The position numbers and the translations under genes were made by a program. This document shows, piece by piece, positions 32,766 to 44,907 of a DNA stretch of 64,000 bases. Position 1 is the stretch's first letter. Every line of letters starts with the position of its first letter. Source of the stretch: Plantago major (lineage: Eukaryota > Streptophyta > Magnoliopsida > Lamiales > Plantaginaceae). Location of the stretch: assembly GCA_026545765.1 (NCBI GenBank), contig CM048840.1, positions 8,876,765-8,940,764 of the forward strand, in the 5' to 3' direction. The notes beneath the pieces were generated by a model, which made no database searches, was not told the origin of the DNA, and saw only the letters and a program-made list of their open reading frames with translations.

Positions 32766-34237
32766 ACGTCAACTGCTACATTTCGTGAACATCTATAGAC
32801 CTGTTTATAAATGAGAAATGATTAGAGTCTCAACAAGCTCGCAAAGTGAAATTTGGATTTTTACGACAACTCACATGAATATGTGATAACTTGTGATCGT
32901 GGTGCATGGTTGATTTCTCCTAACACGCCTCGCAAACTGGTAATCCCATACATTCGTAGCAATAATGAGTCGCATACCGTTGAAGATGGTTCTCGCAGAA
33001 TCCCTTCTCTTGGTAGGAGGGAATTTGTATAAAGTGATCCAACCATGTTAGGGAATTCATCTGTAGAGACAATTTATTTAAAAAATCACTTACAAAGTTG
33101 CATCAACTATGCAATCATTTTGACAAAAAAAAAGTTATCTAAGACAGCTTATAAAATCAGTCCGTATATTAGCTATCAACTAAAAATTCCAACGGATTAT
33201 AAGCTATATTGCCAAACATATTTCAGGTGTATAATTTAGGTCTGGTAGAAAATACATTGTTCGAAATTAGGGAAAATTTTTAGGGTTCTTGGATGTTAAA
33301 ATTGGGAAAAATTTTCCAATACTTGCAGAGCCTAAAGACGTAATCGATTCAAGTAAGAGCAAGACATATATTTCAGACATCAATTCTGCTCGAGATACTC
33401 TAAATTTTTCTTTTCATTTATATTTAGACTTACAAATATACCCTTTTAGTAAACCCAACATCATATTTCAGTCTGACTGCGTCTTCTTCTTCTTCCTCCG
33501 TAAGCTGCGTCTTCTTCTTCACGCCTGCTGCGTCTTCTTCTTCCTCTACGCCGCCTGTTCTCCTCCGACGTCTCTATCGGCGCCGCTTCTCTACTTAATG
33601 TTCCTCGGCACGTCGCGCTCTCAAAGGTAAGAGATTTCACTCGTCTCTTTTTCAAATTTTGATTTCGTTTTAGTTTCCAGCTTATTAGTAATAGTTAAAT
33701 TTGAATAGGGGTATAATTGTACATTCATATTTAATAATTAAAATATAATTATGATAATATAATTTGTAAGATCCATCTAACAGTGACCTGTGTTCAGGTC
33801 AGTACGAAGCCGACCTAAGAATAGAATAGCCCAACTTTTTATCCACCCACTAAATCTTTATTATTTCTTTTTATTACTTTATTATTACTTTCTTCATCCT
33901 CTCTCATATTTTATCAATCACTTACTAATTTATCAACATAATATCTTATACAAATCAATATGTTATTATTTTTTACTTAATTGAAGAGAAAGTAAACTCA
34001 TAGGAAGTTATTATTGGATGAGAGGGAGTCCTATACTAAATACTCCCACCCCAGCTCAAAGACAGCCACAGGAACCAGATAAGGGGCCCATGTACCATAA
34101 TTCCAATACTAATTCTCAAGTCCATACATTAGGTTAGGTCCATTATCCAGCCTGTTCTCCAGTTCCCATATTCTTTTCTCAACCTTTTCCCATTTGTCTT
34201 TTCCAATAACATATTTGTAGATGATATAGTATTATCT
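32766..34237. other. Intergenic DNA
   Basis: No gene is established. The stretch 33475-33630 is GC-richer, with repeated TGCGTCTTCTTCTTC units, and ends in a good donor (CTCAAAG|GTAAGAG at about 33628). It might be an untranslated first exon, but no following exon is seen. Confidence 0.4.
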
Positions 34238-34239
34238 TA

Positions 34240-34482
34240 CTCCCTTCGTCCCGATTTCATGTTTCCGTAAACTCAGACACAATATTTAATAAAAAAGTAA
34301 ATAAATTAAGAGAGATGGTAATAAAGTAGGAAAAATAGTAAATAAAGTATGATAAATAGTGCATAAAGTAAAATAGATAGTATATAAAGTAGGAGGGAGA
34401 TTTTTTCCATTTAAGGGATGGGAAGATAAAGTTAGAACGGACTAAAACAAAATGCGGGAAGATGAAATTGAGACGGAATGAA
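34240..34482. mobile_element. Stowaway (Tc1/mariner) MITE
   Basis: The left end CTCCCTTCGTCCCGATTTCA and the right end (complement ATTCATTCCGTCTCAATTTCA) are inverted copies with the Stowaway consensus. TA dinucleotides at 34238-34239 and 34483-34484 are the target duplication. Length is 243 bp, with no coding capacity. Confidence 0.85.
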
Positions 34483-34484
34483 TA

Positions 34485-35485
34485 TTTTATTACATTGAAG
34501 TAATAGTGTTGTTGATGTGTAATTTGATGGTACATCTATGTAAAATTATCTTATTTGATTTTAAAAATCAATTTCAAAATGAAAAGGTAATTTAAATTAT
34601 TATGGTATACCAAACTTCACTCCCATTAGCTCTCATTCTCCAGGGTTTGTTAATCATGGTCTTAACCTCAATGAGAGTGAAATCATTGAGGGTAAAATCT
34701 CAAATCGAATTTTTCATTGTCCAGATTACTATCTGTACTTTCCATAGCATCACGGTTCACCGTGCCGTAGTAATTTGTAATCAATTATTACTTATTCGAG
34801 TAACACGCGTCACAGAGTCCGGTAAACTGGCAAGGGTAAAACTTAAGTCAGTTACTGTCCAAGTTCAGGTCCAAGGTAGGTAAAGTTTGAGTAATTATAC
34901 TTGTTCAAAATCCAAGTTAGGGTAAAAATTCTTCAATGAATTCACCTGCAAAATAAACCAAAACGTAAAAAAATGAAAATAGATTAGTTCAGAAAAAATA
35001 AATGAAGTGAACGGAGAATACCTCAATTTCAACGGAACGGACGAACGGATAACACGTACGGCGAATGGATCAGATGAACGCATGACGGAAACACGCCGTT
35101 GCCAACAAACACACCGATCACGACAGAGTTAACGGAACGATTATCAAACGGCAAAATGACATGAGTCAACAACACACCAAAATCATCATCATCTCAAACA
35201 ACCAACCAAATACCAATACATCATATTCTTCATCACTTAATCATCGTTTCAGCTTAGCTCAAATCCAGTCTTATAGTCAGATTAATTACTTAGATGATGG
35301 AAGAGGAAGAAAACCCTAATCTAGTCAAACATATCCTCCAGCTCTTTATTTCAATATGTACACCGTTCCCAAATCGCAAAGGTGTTGCTGAGTCGTATCG
35401 GTGCACTAAAATGACCGTTGGAACCTCACACGGCCAAACGAAACCGTTAACAACAGTATCGAATACCAAACCTGGAAATCTCAAT
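34485..35485. other. Region 3' of the serine-rich protein gene
   Basis: The part nearest 35485 is the probable 3' UTR of the - strand gene. The remainder shows no coding signs; a + strand reading at 35294-35491 is short and overlaps the UTR. Confidence 0.4.
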
Positions 35486-36082
35486 TCATAACAGATCCAC
35501 CGCTTTCGACATCACGGAGAGACGGCTCGGCCGCGGCTCGTACGCTCCACGGCGGCGGAGGTGGTGCGACGACGGACGGATCAACGCCGCTAACGCACGC
35601 TTCACCAGATCTCCTTCCACCGTCCCGATCCGCACCAGAGAGTTCGTCATCGCCGATCTCCTCATGTTCAACCTGTTTGGCGAGTACGAAATTGTCGACT
35701 GATTGCTGTTCCCCAAGCTCTTATGCATCGCGCATCGGAACGATCCTGGGTGAGTCGTCGGCGAGCACATACACGTCCGCTTCTTCACGTTGCTCCTCGG
35801 AACCACCTGGCTGCGCGGCGCCGCCGTGATCGACCGCCGCGGGGATATAGATCTGTCGATCGCGAACCTCACGGACGGATTCGGCGGCGGTGCGTGGAAT
35901 CGCACGCGCGGCGGTGACATGGTGCGGCGGTTGTCTGTGAACCCGGAGCTGTAGTAGCTTGTGGAGGATGCGAAATTTGATCCCGGAGATGACGTCATGC
36001 CGGTTACCATCATGGAGGAGCTGCGGATCGGGCCGGAGAGTGGTAGCACAGCTCCGCTAGACCTTCTGGAAGAATTCGACAT
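35486..36082 (-). CDS. Plant serine-rich protein (CSPTTHPGSFRC family)
   Basis: This is a single-exon gene for a 198-residue basic, Ser- and Arg-rich protein. The N-terminal half is low-complexity (SSRRSSG, SYYSSGF, RVRFHAPPPNPSVRFA). A conserved core at about residues 104-123 reads CMCSPTTHPGSFRCAMHKSL, the signature of plant serine-rich or uncharacterised proteins with two CxC/RC cysteines. The C-terminal part has LVRIGTVEGDLVKRALAALI, also typical. No signal peptide or membrane segment is seen; a nuclear or cytosolic role is possible, but the function of the family is not established. A TATA box lies about 150 bases upstream on the same strand, with a CT-rich leader between. The ATG at 36082 is the first in the leader. 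The frame is intact, so it is likely a functional gene. Confidence 0.85.
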   Translation of the reverse strand: MSNSSRRSSGAVLPLSGPIRSSSMMVTGMTSSPGSNFASSTSYYSSGFTDNRRTMSPPRVRFHAPPPNPSVRFAIDRSISPRRSITAAPRSQVVPRSNVKKRTCMCSPTTHPGSFRCAMHKSLGNSNQSTISYSPNRLNMRRSAMTNSLVRIGTVEGDLVKRALAALIRPSSHHLRRRGAYEPRPSRLSVMSKAVDLL

Positions 36083-36229
36083 GTATTTCTTTTTCTCAAT
36101 AGTTTTCGACCGGAAAAGTATTTTTTAGTTAATTTTTTAATTGTTGAAAGAGAAGAGGGAAGAGAGAGAAAATTTGATAAGGGCCCTGAGGCTCTTCAAT
36201 TGGGCAAACCCAGCTGGTGGCAAAGGAGG

Positions 36230-36240
36230 GATTTATAGGG
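36230..36240 (-). promoter_or_regulatory. TATA box of the serine-rich protein gene
   Basis: The - strand reads CCCTATAAATC, about 150 bases before the ATG, followed by a leader rich in CTCTCTTC. Confidence 0.65.
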
Positions 36241-37008
36241 GAAATGGAGGGTATGGTATTAGTGGTGAATAAGTGGATTGGGTGAGGGTAGTTTGGGGAA
36301 GTTGGTTGAGAGGATTGGGCTAGGTTTTTTAATGTGGGCCTAAGGGTGACTGAAGATTTGGGTGGGTGTGGTAGGGAATTTGATCCAACGGCTGAGGTGG
36401 AAAAAGTGTGTACGAATGAGTAGCCGTTCTGATCAACTAACCAAGATGGGGATGTTTAATTAGATCAGATCTGGACCAATTTCACTTTGATTTTGAAATT
36501 TTGTTTTGTTTTTTGGCAATGAATTTTGAAATTGTTTGTGAACAATAAAGATTGGATTCTTTTGGGTGTTCCGTAACCAGTTTTTTTACTCGTAGTTTGA
36601 CAAAAAATATAATGTTGTCTACGTCTTTCAGAAAAATGTACGGGTTTGATTTTGGCACCAAAAGTTGAAGGGTACCATAACTTGGGAGATTGCCTAATTT
36701 TATACTACTATCATCCGAATAAATTTTTCTTAACCAATTTGGAATGTGTTGGAACACAATTTGATCCTCGTAAATGACTCTTTGTCGAACCTTGATGGGT
36801 ACGATAGCTATGTCCCGGGTTCAACCATTGCAAATGATCCCAGTCGTATCATTTATAACAATTCGGCCACTAATTAATCGGTACATGACTATATGACTTA
36901 CATGGTCAACAATCTGGGTCATATTGTGCAATAGTCCTTTTGGACTAGTCCTCACATTTTTTTATTTTTGCATTAATTAAAAATTATCATTGTATAGTTT
37001 TTACATAC
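36241..37008. other. Upstream region of the serine-rich protein gene
   Basis: Promoter-side sequence to perhaps 36.5 kb; no other gene or element was recognised. Confidence 0.4.
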
Positions 37009-37010
37009 TA

Positions 37011-38332
37011 CATTCATCCTTAGAAGTTGTCCACAAAAATCAGAAGAGTGATATTATAAACACTAGGTATTACATATGGAGTTTAATTTATAACTTTAGT
37101 AGTAGTTGGCGTGATTGTTTGAATTACTTTTTGAATTTATTGGAATTGATTGGCAATATAAAATATATAATTTTTACTATAATTACAAAGAAATGGGGTA
37201 AACTACACAAAACCTCCTCCAATTATACTAAACATGCATGAAACACACTCAATTATTAAAATTGCACCAAATCCCCCGAAATATTAATAAACATGGTAGG
37301 ATATACCCTCAATTATCAAAATTGCACCAAATCCCCCCGGAACATTAATAAACATAGCACGATTGACCCTCACTTATCAACATTGCACCAAATCCCCTCG
37401 AACCGTTGAAAAAATAGCGGAAAATTCCTTTTTCGTCCATATAACTGAAGATGCGCTTCACACGCAGCAAATAAGATTATTTATACCTATAATGTTACAA
37501 AATTACCCCTATTTTTTTAACAAAATAAATTACAATTTTTAATTTAGCCAACCGTAAGAACTTAGAAAACAATTAAATAAATAAAAGGGCCCTAATATAT
37601 CCGATTCCGCGGAACACTAGGGTTGTTAAACAATGAATGTTTGGTCACCGAGTACAAATACCTCCATTGCAAGGTCGTAAGATCAGTGTTTCTTTATTCT
37701 TTTTATTGATTATTACTATTTTTAATTTTCCGTTTAATCTTATAATGGTACATCGTTATAATTATAAAAAAATAGAAAGAAACACCGACCTAACGACCAG
37801 ATGGTCACAATTTATGGGATTCATAGTAGTATACGAAAAATCGAGACCTTAGGGTCATTTTTATATCCTATAATTATTTTTTAATGTTTTAATTATGCTT
37901 TTTAGTAAGAAAGATTTTCCTTATAAATTTAATAAAAACTATACGTAACTTTGTAACTCAACAAGTATGAATAATGTCCGGTCCCATTTGTTGTATGTGA
38001 ATAACACATTTACCAATTGGTAGTTTCAATTTCCCCCTATATTTATTAACATTTTTTTAGATTTGGAGAAATTTTGATAATTTAGGGGGAAATGAGGTAA
38101 TTGTTATTGTTTCAGAGGGTTAGGTGCAATCAAAATAACTGAATGTGTTTCGTGTAATATTTATTCATGTTTTGGGGGATTTGGTGCAATTTCAATAATG
38201 GGGGGGTGTTATGTGCATGTTTAGTATAATTGTAAGGGGGTTTTGTGGAGTTTACCTGAAAGAAATGGAAGTTAACAATTCTAACTGAACGCCTAAAATG
38301 ACAAAATTGGACAACTTTTGGGACGGAGGGAG
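37011..38332. mobile_element. Stowaway MITE interrupted by a MULE
   Basis: The left end (CATTCATCCTTAGAAGTTGTCCAC) after TA at 37009-37010 matches the complement of the right end (CTCCCTCCGTCCCAAAAGTTG, then TCCAATTTTG) before TA at 38333-38334. With the inner element removed it is about 260 bp, a normal Stowaway size. Confidence 0.75.
37196..38258. mobile_element. Mutator-like (MULE) non-autonomous element
   Basis: Long terminal inverted repeats of over 100 bp: the left end GGTAAACTACACAAAACCTC with ATTATACTAAACATGCA and ATTGCACCAAATCCCCC inside, and the right end with the complement of the same phrases. A 9-bp direct repeat AAAGAAATG flanks it (37187-37195 and 38259-38267), the exact target duplication size of Mutator elements. 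The left arm repeats the block ATTGCACCAAATCCCC three times. No transposase is seen. Confidence 0.88.
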
Positions 38333-38584
38333 TACTTATATACCCTTTATATCATATGATATTAAAATACAGATAAAAAAGAATGACTCATCAATTCCTA
38401 TCCATTTTGGTTCTTTTGACTTTGGAGCTTAATTTACATAATATTGCATTTATTTGGGTGGTGATTAGTTATGTGCATTAACGTGTAAGTTAACAGTTAA
38501 CCATACAATTATAGATGATTGGTACATGTAATTGAGCCCAAACGCATCATGGTAGACCCATAAAGAATTTCGGGCTGCAATCTC

Positions 38585-38990
38585 TATTGCGTAATGTTCT
38601 TGGAACTCGATCACCGACAATAATGATCAATCAACTCAAACCACAGCAAAATAATCGATGAATGTTGTAGCAACAATCACTACGACTGTTATATATCAAC
38701 AATCAATAAAACAGAACTCAAACAATAACTCCAACACAATCGAAACACGACGATTATGTGGTTCGGCGAATGCCTACGTCCACGGGAGAAAACTAGAGAT
38801 TCTTTTATTGATCAATGCAATGACAAAGATACAAACATCCTAACAATATCGATTGACAGATAATCGAGAAACATAGCTTAATCGCAAACTAGAAGAATAA
38901 GAAGATTTCGTTATGGAATAGCAATTCTCTTGTCTTGTGTTGTGTCTAATGAACATGCCAAAGGCTGTATATATAAGATTTCCTACGCCT
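38585..38990 (-). repeat. Left (3') LTR of copia A, first part
   Basis: Matches 51168-51575 nearly base for base. The first bases are TATTGCGTAATG instead of TGTTGCGTAATG, so the terminal TG has mutated. The LTR is cut at CTCC by copia B and continues at 47811. Confidence 0.85.
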
Positions 38991-40627
38991 CCTACTGTTG
39001 TGAGTGGCGGTAGTGTATGAGGACAGAAACGGAGTAGGTAAGGAATATGATTAGACTGCTGAGCAAAGGCTGGGCCTTATTCCTTAAGACTGTATTTGCC
39101 CCGCTCTGGTGCTGACGGTTTACTTGACAAATAGTCTCCCAAGATAGAACAGCAGTATGTGAATCAAAGTTCTAGCACTCGAACTTTGACTATGCGAACT
39201 AATACAGTAAAGGTTTTTCCGGCTTTACAGAGAGTAGTTTAAGAGAAGGAAGAAGAATGGATTGCTTTTTTACTGAAATCGATTCTGGGGGGGCTATTTA
39301 TAATATTGAAAGGTCCCTGCAGAAACAAAATTTCGAACAGACACTTCTATTGGAATTTTCGTTTCAGTTACATCCTTTGGTGAATGGTCAGACCAGTTCG
39401 CTCAAATTCAAACCGAACGGACACAACCGTTCGCTCAAACCAACCAGACTTAACCGATTATCTTATTGGGCTTAACCAAACACAATATGTTTCTGGCCCA
39501 AAAAGATAATAAACCCACGGACCCCGAACCCTCGAGCCCAACGAGCCCACATCCCACGACCCGACACTACAAGAAAACCAGGAAAAAACGACGTTATGGG
39601 GCGACGGATAACGACGGATCGGTAAACTGGGCGACGGAATCTATCCGTCGCCCAGTTGGGCGACGGATAAATATTTATCCGTCGCTTATTAGCGACGGTT
39701 AACTTATCCGTCGCTAACTTGGGCGACGGATAAATATTTATCCGTCGCCCAAGTTTGACTTTTATTAAAAAAAAAAGAAATTATTTTTTTTTGAAAACTG
39801 GGCGACGGATAGATTATCCGTCGCCAAAAATGGCGACGGATCGACTCTGGGCCGACGGACACGTGTCCGTCGGCCGAGTTTCTAATTGATTTTACGGAGG
39901 CGATCGCCTCATTTTTCATCTTCTCCTTCTTCTTCCTCATTCTCTTCTTCTCCTCTCTTGGTTTCCGGTGAATTGTTCGTTATTCCTACGATCTTGGTGC
40001 CTAATCGAAGCTAGTGGGACAAGGAGATTGTTTCTTGATCAATTTGATTTCTACCGATTAATCAAGGTATTTTGGCTAAAACCCTAGTTTTTTAAAATTT
40101 GGGAATTTTGTTTATTTTGATTAATTTGAGCAATTATATGTATATATGATAATTATGTAGTAGTTAGTTTAGTTAATTTGATCAATTATATGTAATTTGG
40201 TATGTACGAATGTATGTAGTTAGTTTGATTTGTGTGTTAAGTATATATAGTTAGTTTTGTTAATTTGATATGTTTGTTAAGTATAGAAGTATGTAGTTTT
40301 GATTTGATAAATTTGTATGTTAAGTATGTAATTTGATATGAATATATGTAGTAATTCGATATGTATAGAGTAATTAGTTAATTTGATATGTATGTTAAGT
40401 ATATAATATATGTACTAAGAGGTTGAAATGGTTAAATTATATGCCCAATTTTGTAAATATCGAACACTTAATTAATAATTAATTTATAAGCAACATATAA
40501 TAATTAACAATTGACCTCTACAATCTTCTTATCCGAATTGGAATCGATCTAATAAATTAAATACGATCTAATCAATTGGAACGTCTCAGGTTAAAAATAA
40601 AGTATATATATCTGATGAATTCACCGT

Positions 40628-41027
40628 TCATGGATGTACGATAAATGCGGTAAATGGCAGAGTTTCTAGGAGTTTTGTAGAAGGGGTTAAAAGTTTCATC
40701 TCGTTTGCCATGGGACGTCCGGTTTGTGCAATTGGGGGGTTGATAAAGTGTCCTTGCACATTGGAAACCTGCAGAAACAAGCAATTTATGACGCCTACAG
40801 CAATATTTGAGCACTTGCGACGTTATGGATTCATGCCTGAGTATCATGTATGGATTCATCACGGTGAGGAAGTACCGTCCATGGCATACCTCCAATGGAG
40901 GGAGAGGCGGGGTTTGGGGCCGCCTATCGAGTGCCTTTCTGCTTGTCGGAACATGTGCATGGTGTATTGGGAGGAGGATGTAGATCTGTTGGAATGCAAG
41001 TTCTGTGGTAGGGAGCGTCACAAGTGA
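40628..41027 (+). pseudogene. CACTA transposase, N-terminal transposase-associated domain
   Basis: This is the start of the TNPD/TNP2-type transposase that cuts and moves CACTA elements. WMYDK (40628) and, after a frameshift, FVEGVKSFISFAMG lead into the Cys/His-rich block IKCPCTLETCRNKQF and IFEHLRRYGFMPEYHVWIHH (about 40740-40860), the zinc-binding signature of the transposase-associated domain. A second cysteine group (CLSAC, CKFCGRERHK) lies near the end at 41027. The large catalytic domain that should follow is absent. Confidence 0.75.
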
Positions 41028-41060
41028 TGCAGGTTCCACACGACTGAATGTAACACGGCC

Positions 41061-41540
41061 ATGGCGACAAGCAACTCCGGGGTGTGTGTTAATGGTGCAG
41101 AAGAGTATGGAGACGCTACTTTGTTTGATTTCCACGGCAAGCTAAAACGAATTGTGAGGATTGAATATTCTGGATTGCCATTTAAACGAACCTTCTTGTT
41201 TGACGTTGAGTGGTATGATCCTAATCCAGGAGGTACGAGGAAGAACGAGCGGTATGAAATGGTTGATGTGAACCAAAAGAAGAGGTACCGAACCAAGTAT
41301 GAACCATTTATTCTGGCGACTCAAGCACGACAAGTGGTGTTTCTTGAATATCCAAGCGAGAAAAGCGATAAGGGGAATGGTTAGTGCGGTACCTATTCGT
41401 GCTTTCGAAAGTGGAGTACATTGAGAAAGACGACTCGATTACCAACTCGTACCAACAAGAGGATGTCGATAAACAAGCGTAAGATCCCATAGAAGTAGAT
41501 GATGAGTTGTTTGATGCACTTACGAGGACCAATATGTAGT
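41061..41540 (+). pseudogene. CACTA transposase, C-terminal DUF4216 region
   Basis: The open piece 41061-41384 reads NGAEEYGDATLFDFHGKLKR, then RIEYSGLPFKRTFLFDVEWYD and MVDVNQKKRYRTKYEPFILA, the conserved DUF4216 blocks found at the C-terminus of plant CACTA transposases. It continues with a frameshift to an acidic tail (VEYIEKDDSITNSYQQ, DPIEVDDELFDAL) ending near 41540. It lies only about 35 bases after the N-terminal piece, so the catalytic core has been lost by deletion or very strong decay. Confidence 0.75.
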
Positions 41541-41664
41541 CTTAGAGGACGGCTATAATGGTATATTATGTGTATTATGAGTAATTATATGTGTTATTAT
41601 AATCTGTTATGTATTATAACTCGTACTAACACATTTTTATTGTATTTATTACATTTTTTTTGCA

Positions 41665-43370
41665 GATGCCGCGACAGAGGCCGTCCACCTATCGTCCCCC
41701 CCACGCAGCCGGCCGCATGATAGTGGTGAGGGCTCCGAAGATCAGGACAGCAGGTCTCGGATTCCTGAGACCCCCCGGTTAGGAGAGAGCGGTAGTGGCT
41801 CTGGTCGGCCGGACACATCTTTGGAGGGGCGACCACGGCGATTGTCCCTACCTCGTGTTCGATCCAAACAATCCCAACGTCACGTGGGCGGCTTGCTGTG
41901 ATTTTCCCTATTGGTCCTGCCAAGTAAGTATTATACATTCTTCTTAAATATGTAAAACATAACTGATAATGATAGTTGACAAGTATAAATTGTTGTACTA
42001 AAGTAATGCATATTCGTTTCTTGTATCTTATACATTGACAACAGCTTATGGCCTCGGGAGGTGCACAACAAACTAGGTGACATCTTCCAGGGCGAGAGAG
42101 AAACCAAAGGCGGTGGTGAGTGTTGGAGCCACATCTCGGGCGCATGAGGGCCGAGTACTTGATGGTGAGGTAAGTTAAAATATGACATTCATTTGTTTGT
42201 AATTATAATCGTTTTAATATGAGTGGTATGTTAGCCTTTGTATGTGAGTGGTATGTTAGCCACTTTATTTGGGTGATATGTTAGTCACCATTGTGTTAGT
42301 AAATTTTAGGACAATGTGAGTGGTATGTTAGCCATGTATGTGAGTGGTATGTTAGCCACTTTATTTGGGTGATATGTTAGTCACCATATACATTATGTTG
42401 TTAGGACATGTATTGACTTTGGATGTTGTATGAAATTGGGAATGTAGAAGGAGTACTTCATTCCAGTGAGTTGATCCACAGATCTGCGCGTTTAGAGGCT
42501 GTGGGATCCAAACTATCTGAGGATATGGTCATGCGTGGAAGGCCATTCGGGATCGGGGTGGCCAATCCCTCCACAGTTGATGCAACGGTGGGCCCTTTGG
42601 GATGCCTACTTGCCGAATCGATGTCGGGGCGTTGCTTGGACCAAGCGAGCGGGCATCCCGATCGTCTGGCGGGAAGGGCCGTTCACCACCTGGAGGCGAT
42701 CTATCATCGATTATTATCAATCGGTGCGTATATATGTGTTTTGCAATCTAGCATTACGTGTATGTATGAAGTCTCTGCTCTATTACTTGTAGATGATAAA
42801 TTGTTGACTAGATCTGGTTTGATTCGGTGTACGGGGAGGTGACATCAGTATGCCATCTTCAAGGCCAGGAAGAAGCGGGGTATGGACCGATCCGGGCCTC
42901 GTCTATGATATGTTTATGTTGCTTAAAGTTCATATTTTTACTATTACAAGTTACTTTTAAAACGATGGCGATCATTATATCTGCTATTTACGATTTCAGT
43001 GAGGTTGATGCTCGGTGGCGAGGCGGAGGGCGAGACGGGTGATGTGTTGTCAATGAACAAGTTGACAACATCTTCCTAGAGGTCAACAAACCGGACAAGA
43101 AAGGGCGAATATATGGACTCGGGAGCCTCGGTTTGCATCGCTAGTCCGGCGTGCTCCTCATCATCATCCCAAGATCAGACGTCCGGTTTACACGTGACCG
43201 GTCTCGGAAATGGTGCGATCGCGGTCCGAAACGGTTGCTCGGCTAACTCGAGATGGAGCAACAAAGGGGCGAGATGGAGCGCCATGACAGAGAACGAAGG
43301 AGGAGAACGAGCGCCTTGATTCTGAATGGGCGATTCATGTCCCGATTCGCCATCACCCACCCCACCCGTC
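41665..43370 (+). pseudogene. CACTA second gene (Ptta/En/Spm type), decayed
   Basis: Starts after an AG acceptor-like site with an Arg/Pro-rich segment (PRQRPSTYRPPHAAGR), passes through several frames with apparent introns, and ends with a piece (about 43070-43310) reading EVNKPDKKGRIYGLGSLGL. That is the typical C-terminal GR(V/I)YGLGS motif of the plant Ptta/En/Spm transposase family, followed by a Gln/Arg-rich coiled coil. Such proteins bind the subterminal repeats. Many stops and frameshifts make it non-functional. A repeat of about 60 bp (GTGAGTGGTATGTTAGCCA and relatives) lies in it at 42220-42400. Confidence 0.6.
42220..42395. repeat. Short interspersed tandem repeats in CACTA
   Basis: GAGTGGTATGTTAGCC occurs about four times and GGGTGATATGTTAGTCACC twice in this stretch, an internal duplication. 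Confidence 0.8.
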
Positions 43371-44293
43371 GATAGCTAGTTATGTATCTGTATGTTCGGA
43401 TTTTTTCATATTTACACTTGTTTGGATAATTTCTCGACAAATCAATATTACTTTTTTATTCATTGAAACATTTTCCGTATTATTGATTTATTATCGAACA
43501 TTATATTGATTAAATAGGTGAAATACGAAAAATAGGGATTAATATGAAATAAATAGTGACGGAAGTAGTGACGGAATTCACAGTGACGGAATTAGTGACG
43601 GAATTTCAAATTCCGTCACTAGTCCAATTAAAATATTTAGCGACGGATAGATATAGCGACGGATAATCTATCCGTCGCTAAATATAGCGACGGATAGAAT
43701 CTATCCGTCGCTAAATTTCGGAATTAAAAAAAAAATAATTGGTCAATCCGTCGTCCAATCCGTCGCGAATTGGACGACGGATTGTTATCCGTCGCCATTG
43801 CTCCGTGGCGACGGATTTTCTATCCGTCGCCCGATCCGTCGCCAGTAGGCGACGGATAGGCTAACTTAGCGACGGATCTATCCGTCGCTACTGAACCAAT
43901 TTTTGTAGGAGACCGGGCCCGGCTCTGGCGGAGCGGAGTGCGTGTGTAGGAGCATCTAGCTCCTCCCCCCTTCCAAAAGCATGGGTGCCCTAAGGGCCCA
44001 ATTACTTAACCCAAGTCTTGGACTAATAAGTAGTTCCTTCTTCCTCAATTTTAGCCATGTGGGACTTCTCCAATTCCAACTCTTGGCATTCCATATTCAA
44101 TGCATCAACCAACACACTTTGAGCTTCAATAACTCTTTCACCTTTCAATGAATTTCAGTAATTCTTTCTCAAGTGTCATCTACTACCATAGTAGATTATA
44201 CACGTTTAATGAAACTTCATTTCAAACGTGTGGGGCCCCTTTGGTTGGGGTACAAAGTCATGGACTAGCCTCATTAGTGCTAAAATTCTAAGA

Positions 44294-44907
44294 ATCCCCA
44301 CATGAAAGAGAATTGATGCTCACAGCACAACGTGGTGCTCCAGCCTAGAATTTCCTGCGGAAAATCATATTGTATCGGGATCGATTGTCAGTGACATTGA
44401 ATCGTCCCTAGTAGAATACCATCGGATTTATTTGCCACCCGGTGGACGTGATGCCTTGAACCAGTCGGCGTTTTGTGTAAACCAAGACAATGATATCAAC
44501 ACAATAATTTTCCTTATTGCCTCATTCCTTTTCTCAGTCCGTTAAAGGCCTTGGACTGCTCGGATTCATAGGTGTTCTCGGTTGAAGCGGCCTCCCATAC
44601 TTCACACCCAAATAGGTGATCTCGTTCTAAGAGCATTCCTGCCAATGCTCTGCTTGTAAGCTAAAGAGATTAAGAATCTTTTTCAGAGATCATTAAGAGT
44701 TTAGTGACTCATCCTCCGCCCGGTCTGCAGGAGCACTTAAAATGTCTTTCATGGGAATGGCGCAAGTGGAGTTAGTAACTAAGTGCTCTTACCTCGAAGT
44801 ACAAAACTTCGTGAGGCGCTTACTAGTCCTTTACAGTTTAGTTGTCCCATTGAATCAAATTATTGGGATCTCCAATCAGTATGATTGGGTTGCCACCGTA
44901 AATTTTC
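44294..44907. other. 3' internal region of copia B
   Basis: Non-coding sequence between the end of RNase H and the 3' LTR (element orientation). A short purine-rich tract (complement ATGTGGGGAT) abuts the LTR and is the likely polypurine tract. Confidence 0.5.

Larger units (their letters stand above)
39565..43908 (+). mobile_element. Degenerate CACTA (En/Spm) transposon
   Basis: Starts with CACTACAAGAAAA at 39565, the canonical CACTA terminus, and ends with CCAATTTTTGTAG at about 43908, whose final TG is mutated. Subterminal arrays of GCGACGGAT and ATCCGTCGC lie at 39598-39870 and 43555-43892. Between them are remains of both CACTA genes: transposase-associated domain and DUF4216 of the TNPD-type transposase, and the C-terminus of a Ptta/En/Spm-type second protein. 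The transposase core is missing. The flanks match the uninterrupted right LTR of copia B, which proves the insertion. Confidence 0.88.
38996..44293 (-). repeat. Left (3') LTR of copia B, split by CACTA
   Basis: 38996-39564 and 43909-44293 together match the right LTR 46808-47805; a sample of the first 165 bases shows about six differences. The inner edge reads TTCTAAGA where the right copy has TTCTAACA. Confidence 0.85.

Noticed and set aside
33289..33630. Reading that ends in a good splice donor
   Set aside because: The repetitive TCTTCTTC codons and lack of any downstream exon do not support a gene.
35723..35917. Arg-rich + strand reading
   Set aside because: Opposite-strand shadow of the serine-rich protein gene.
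42423..42842. 139-codon + strand reading as a host gene
   Set aside because: Lies within the CACTA element, in the decayed second gene, with competing frames.
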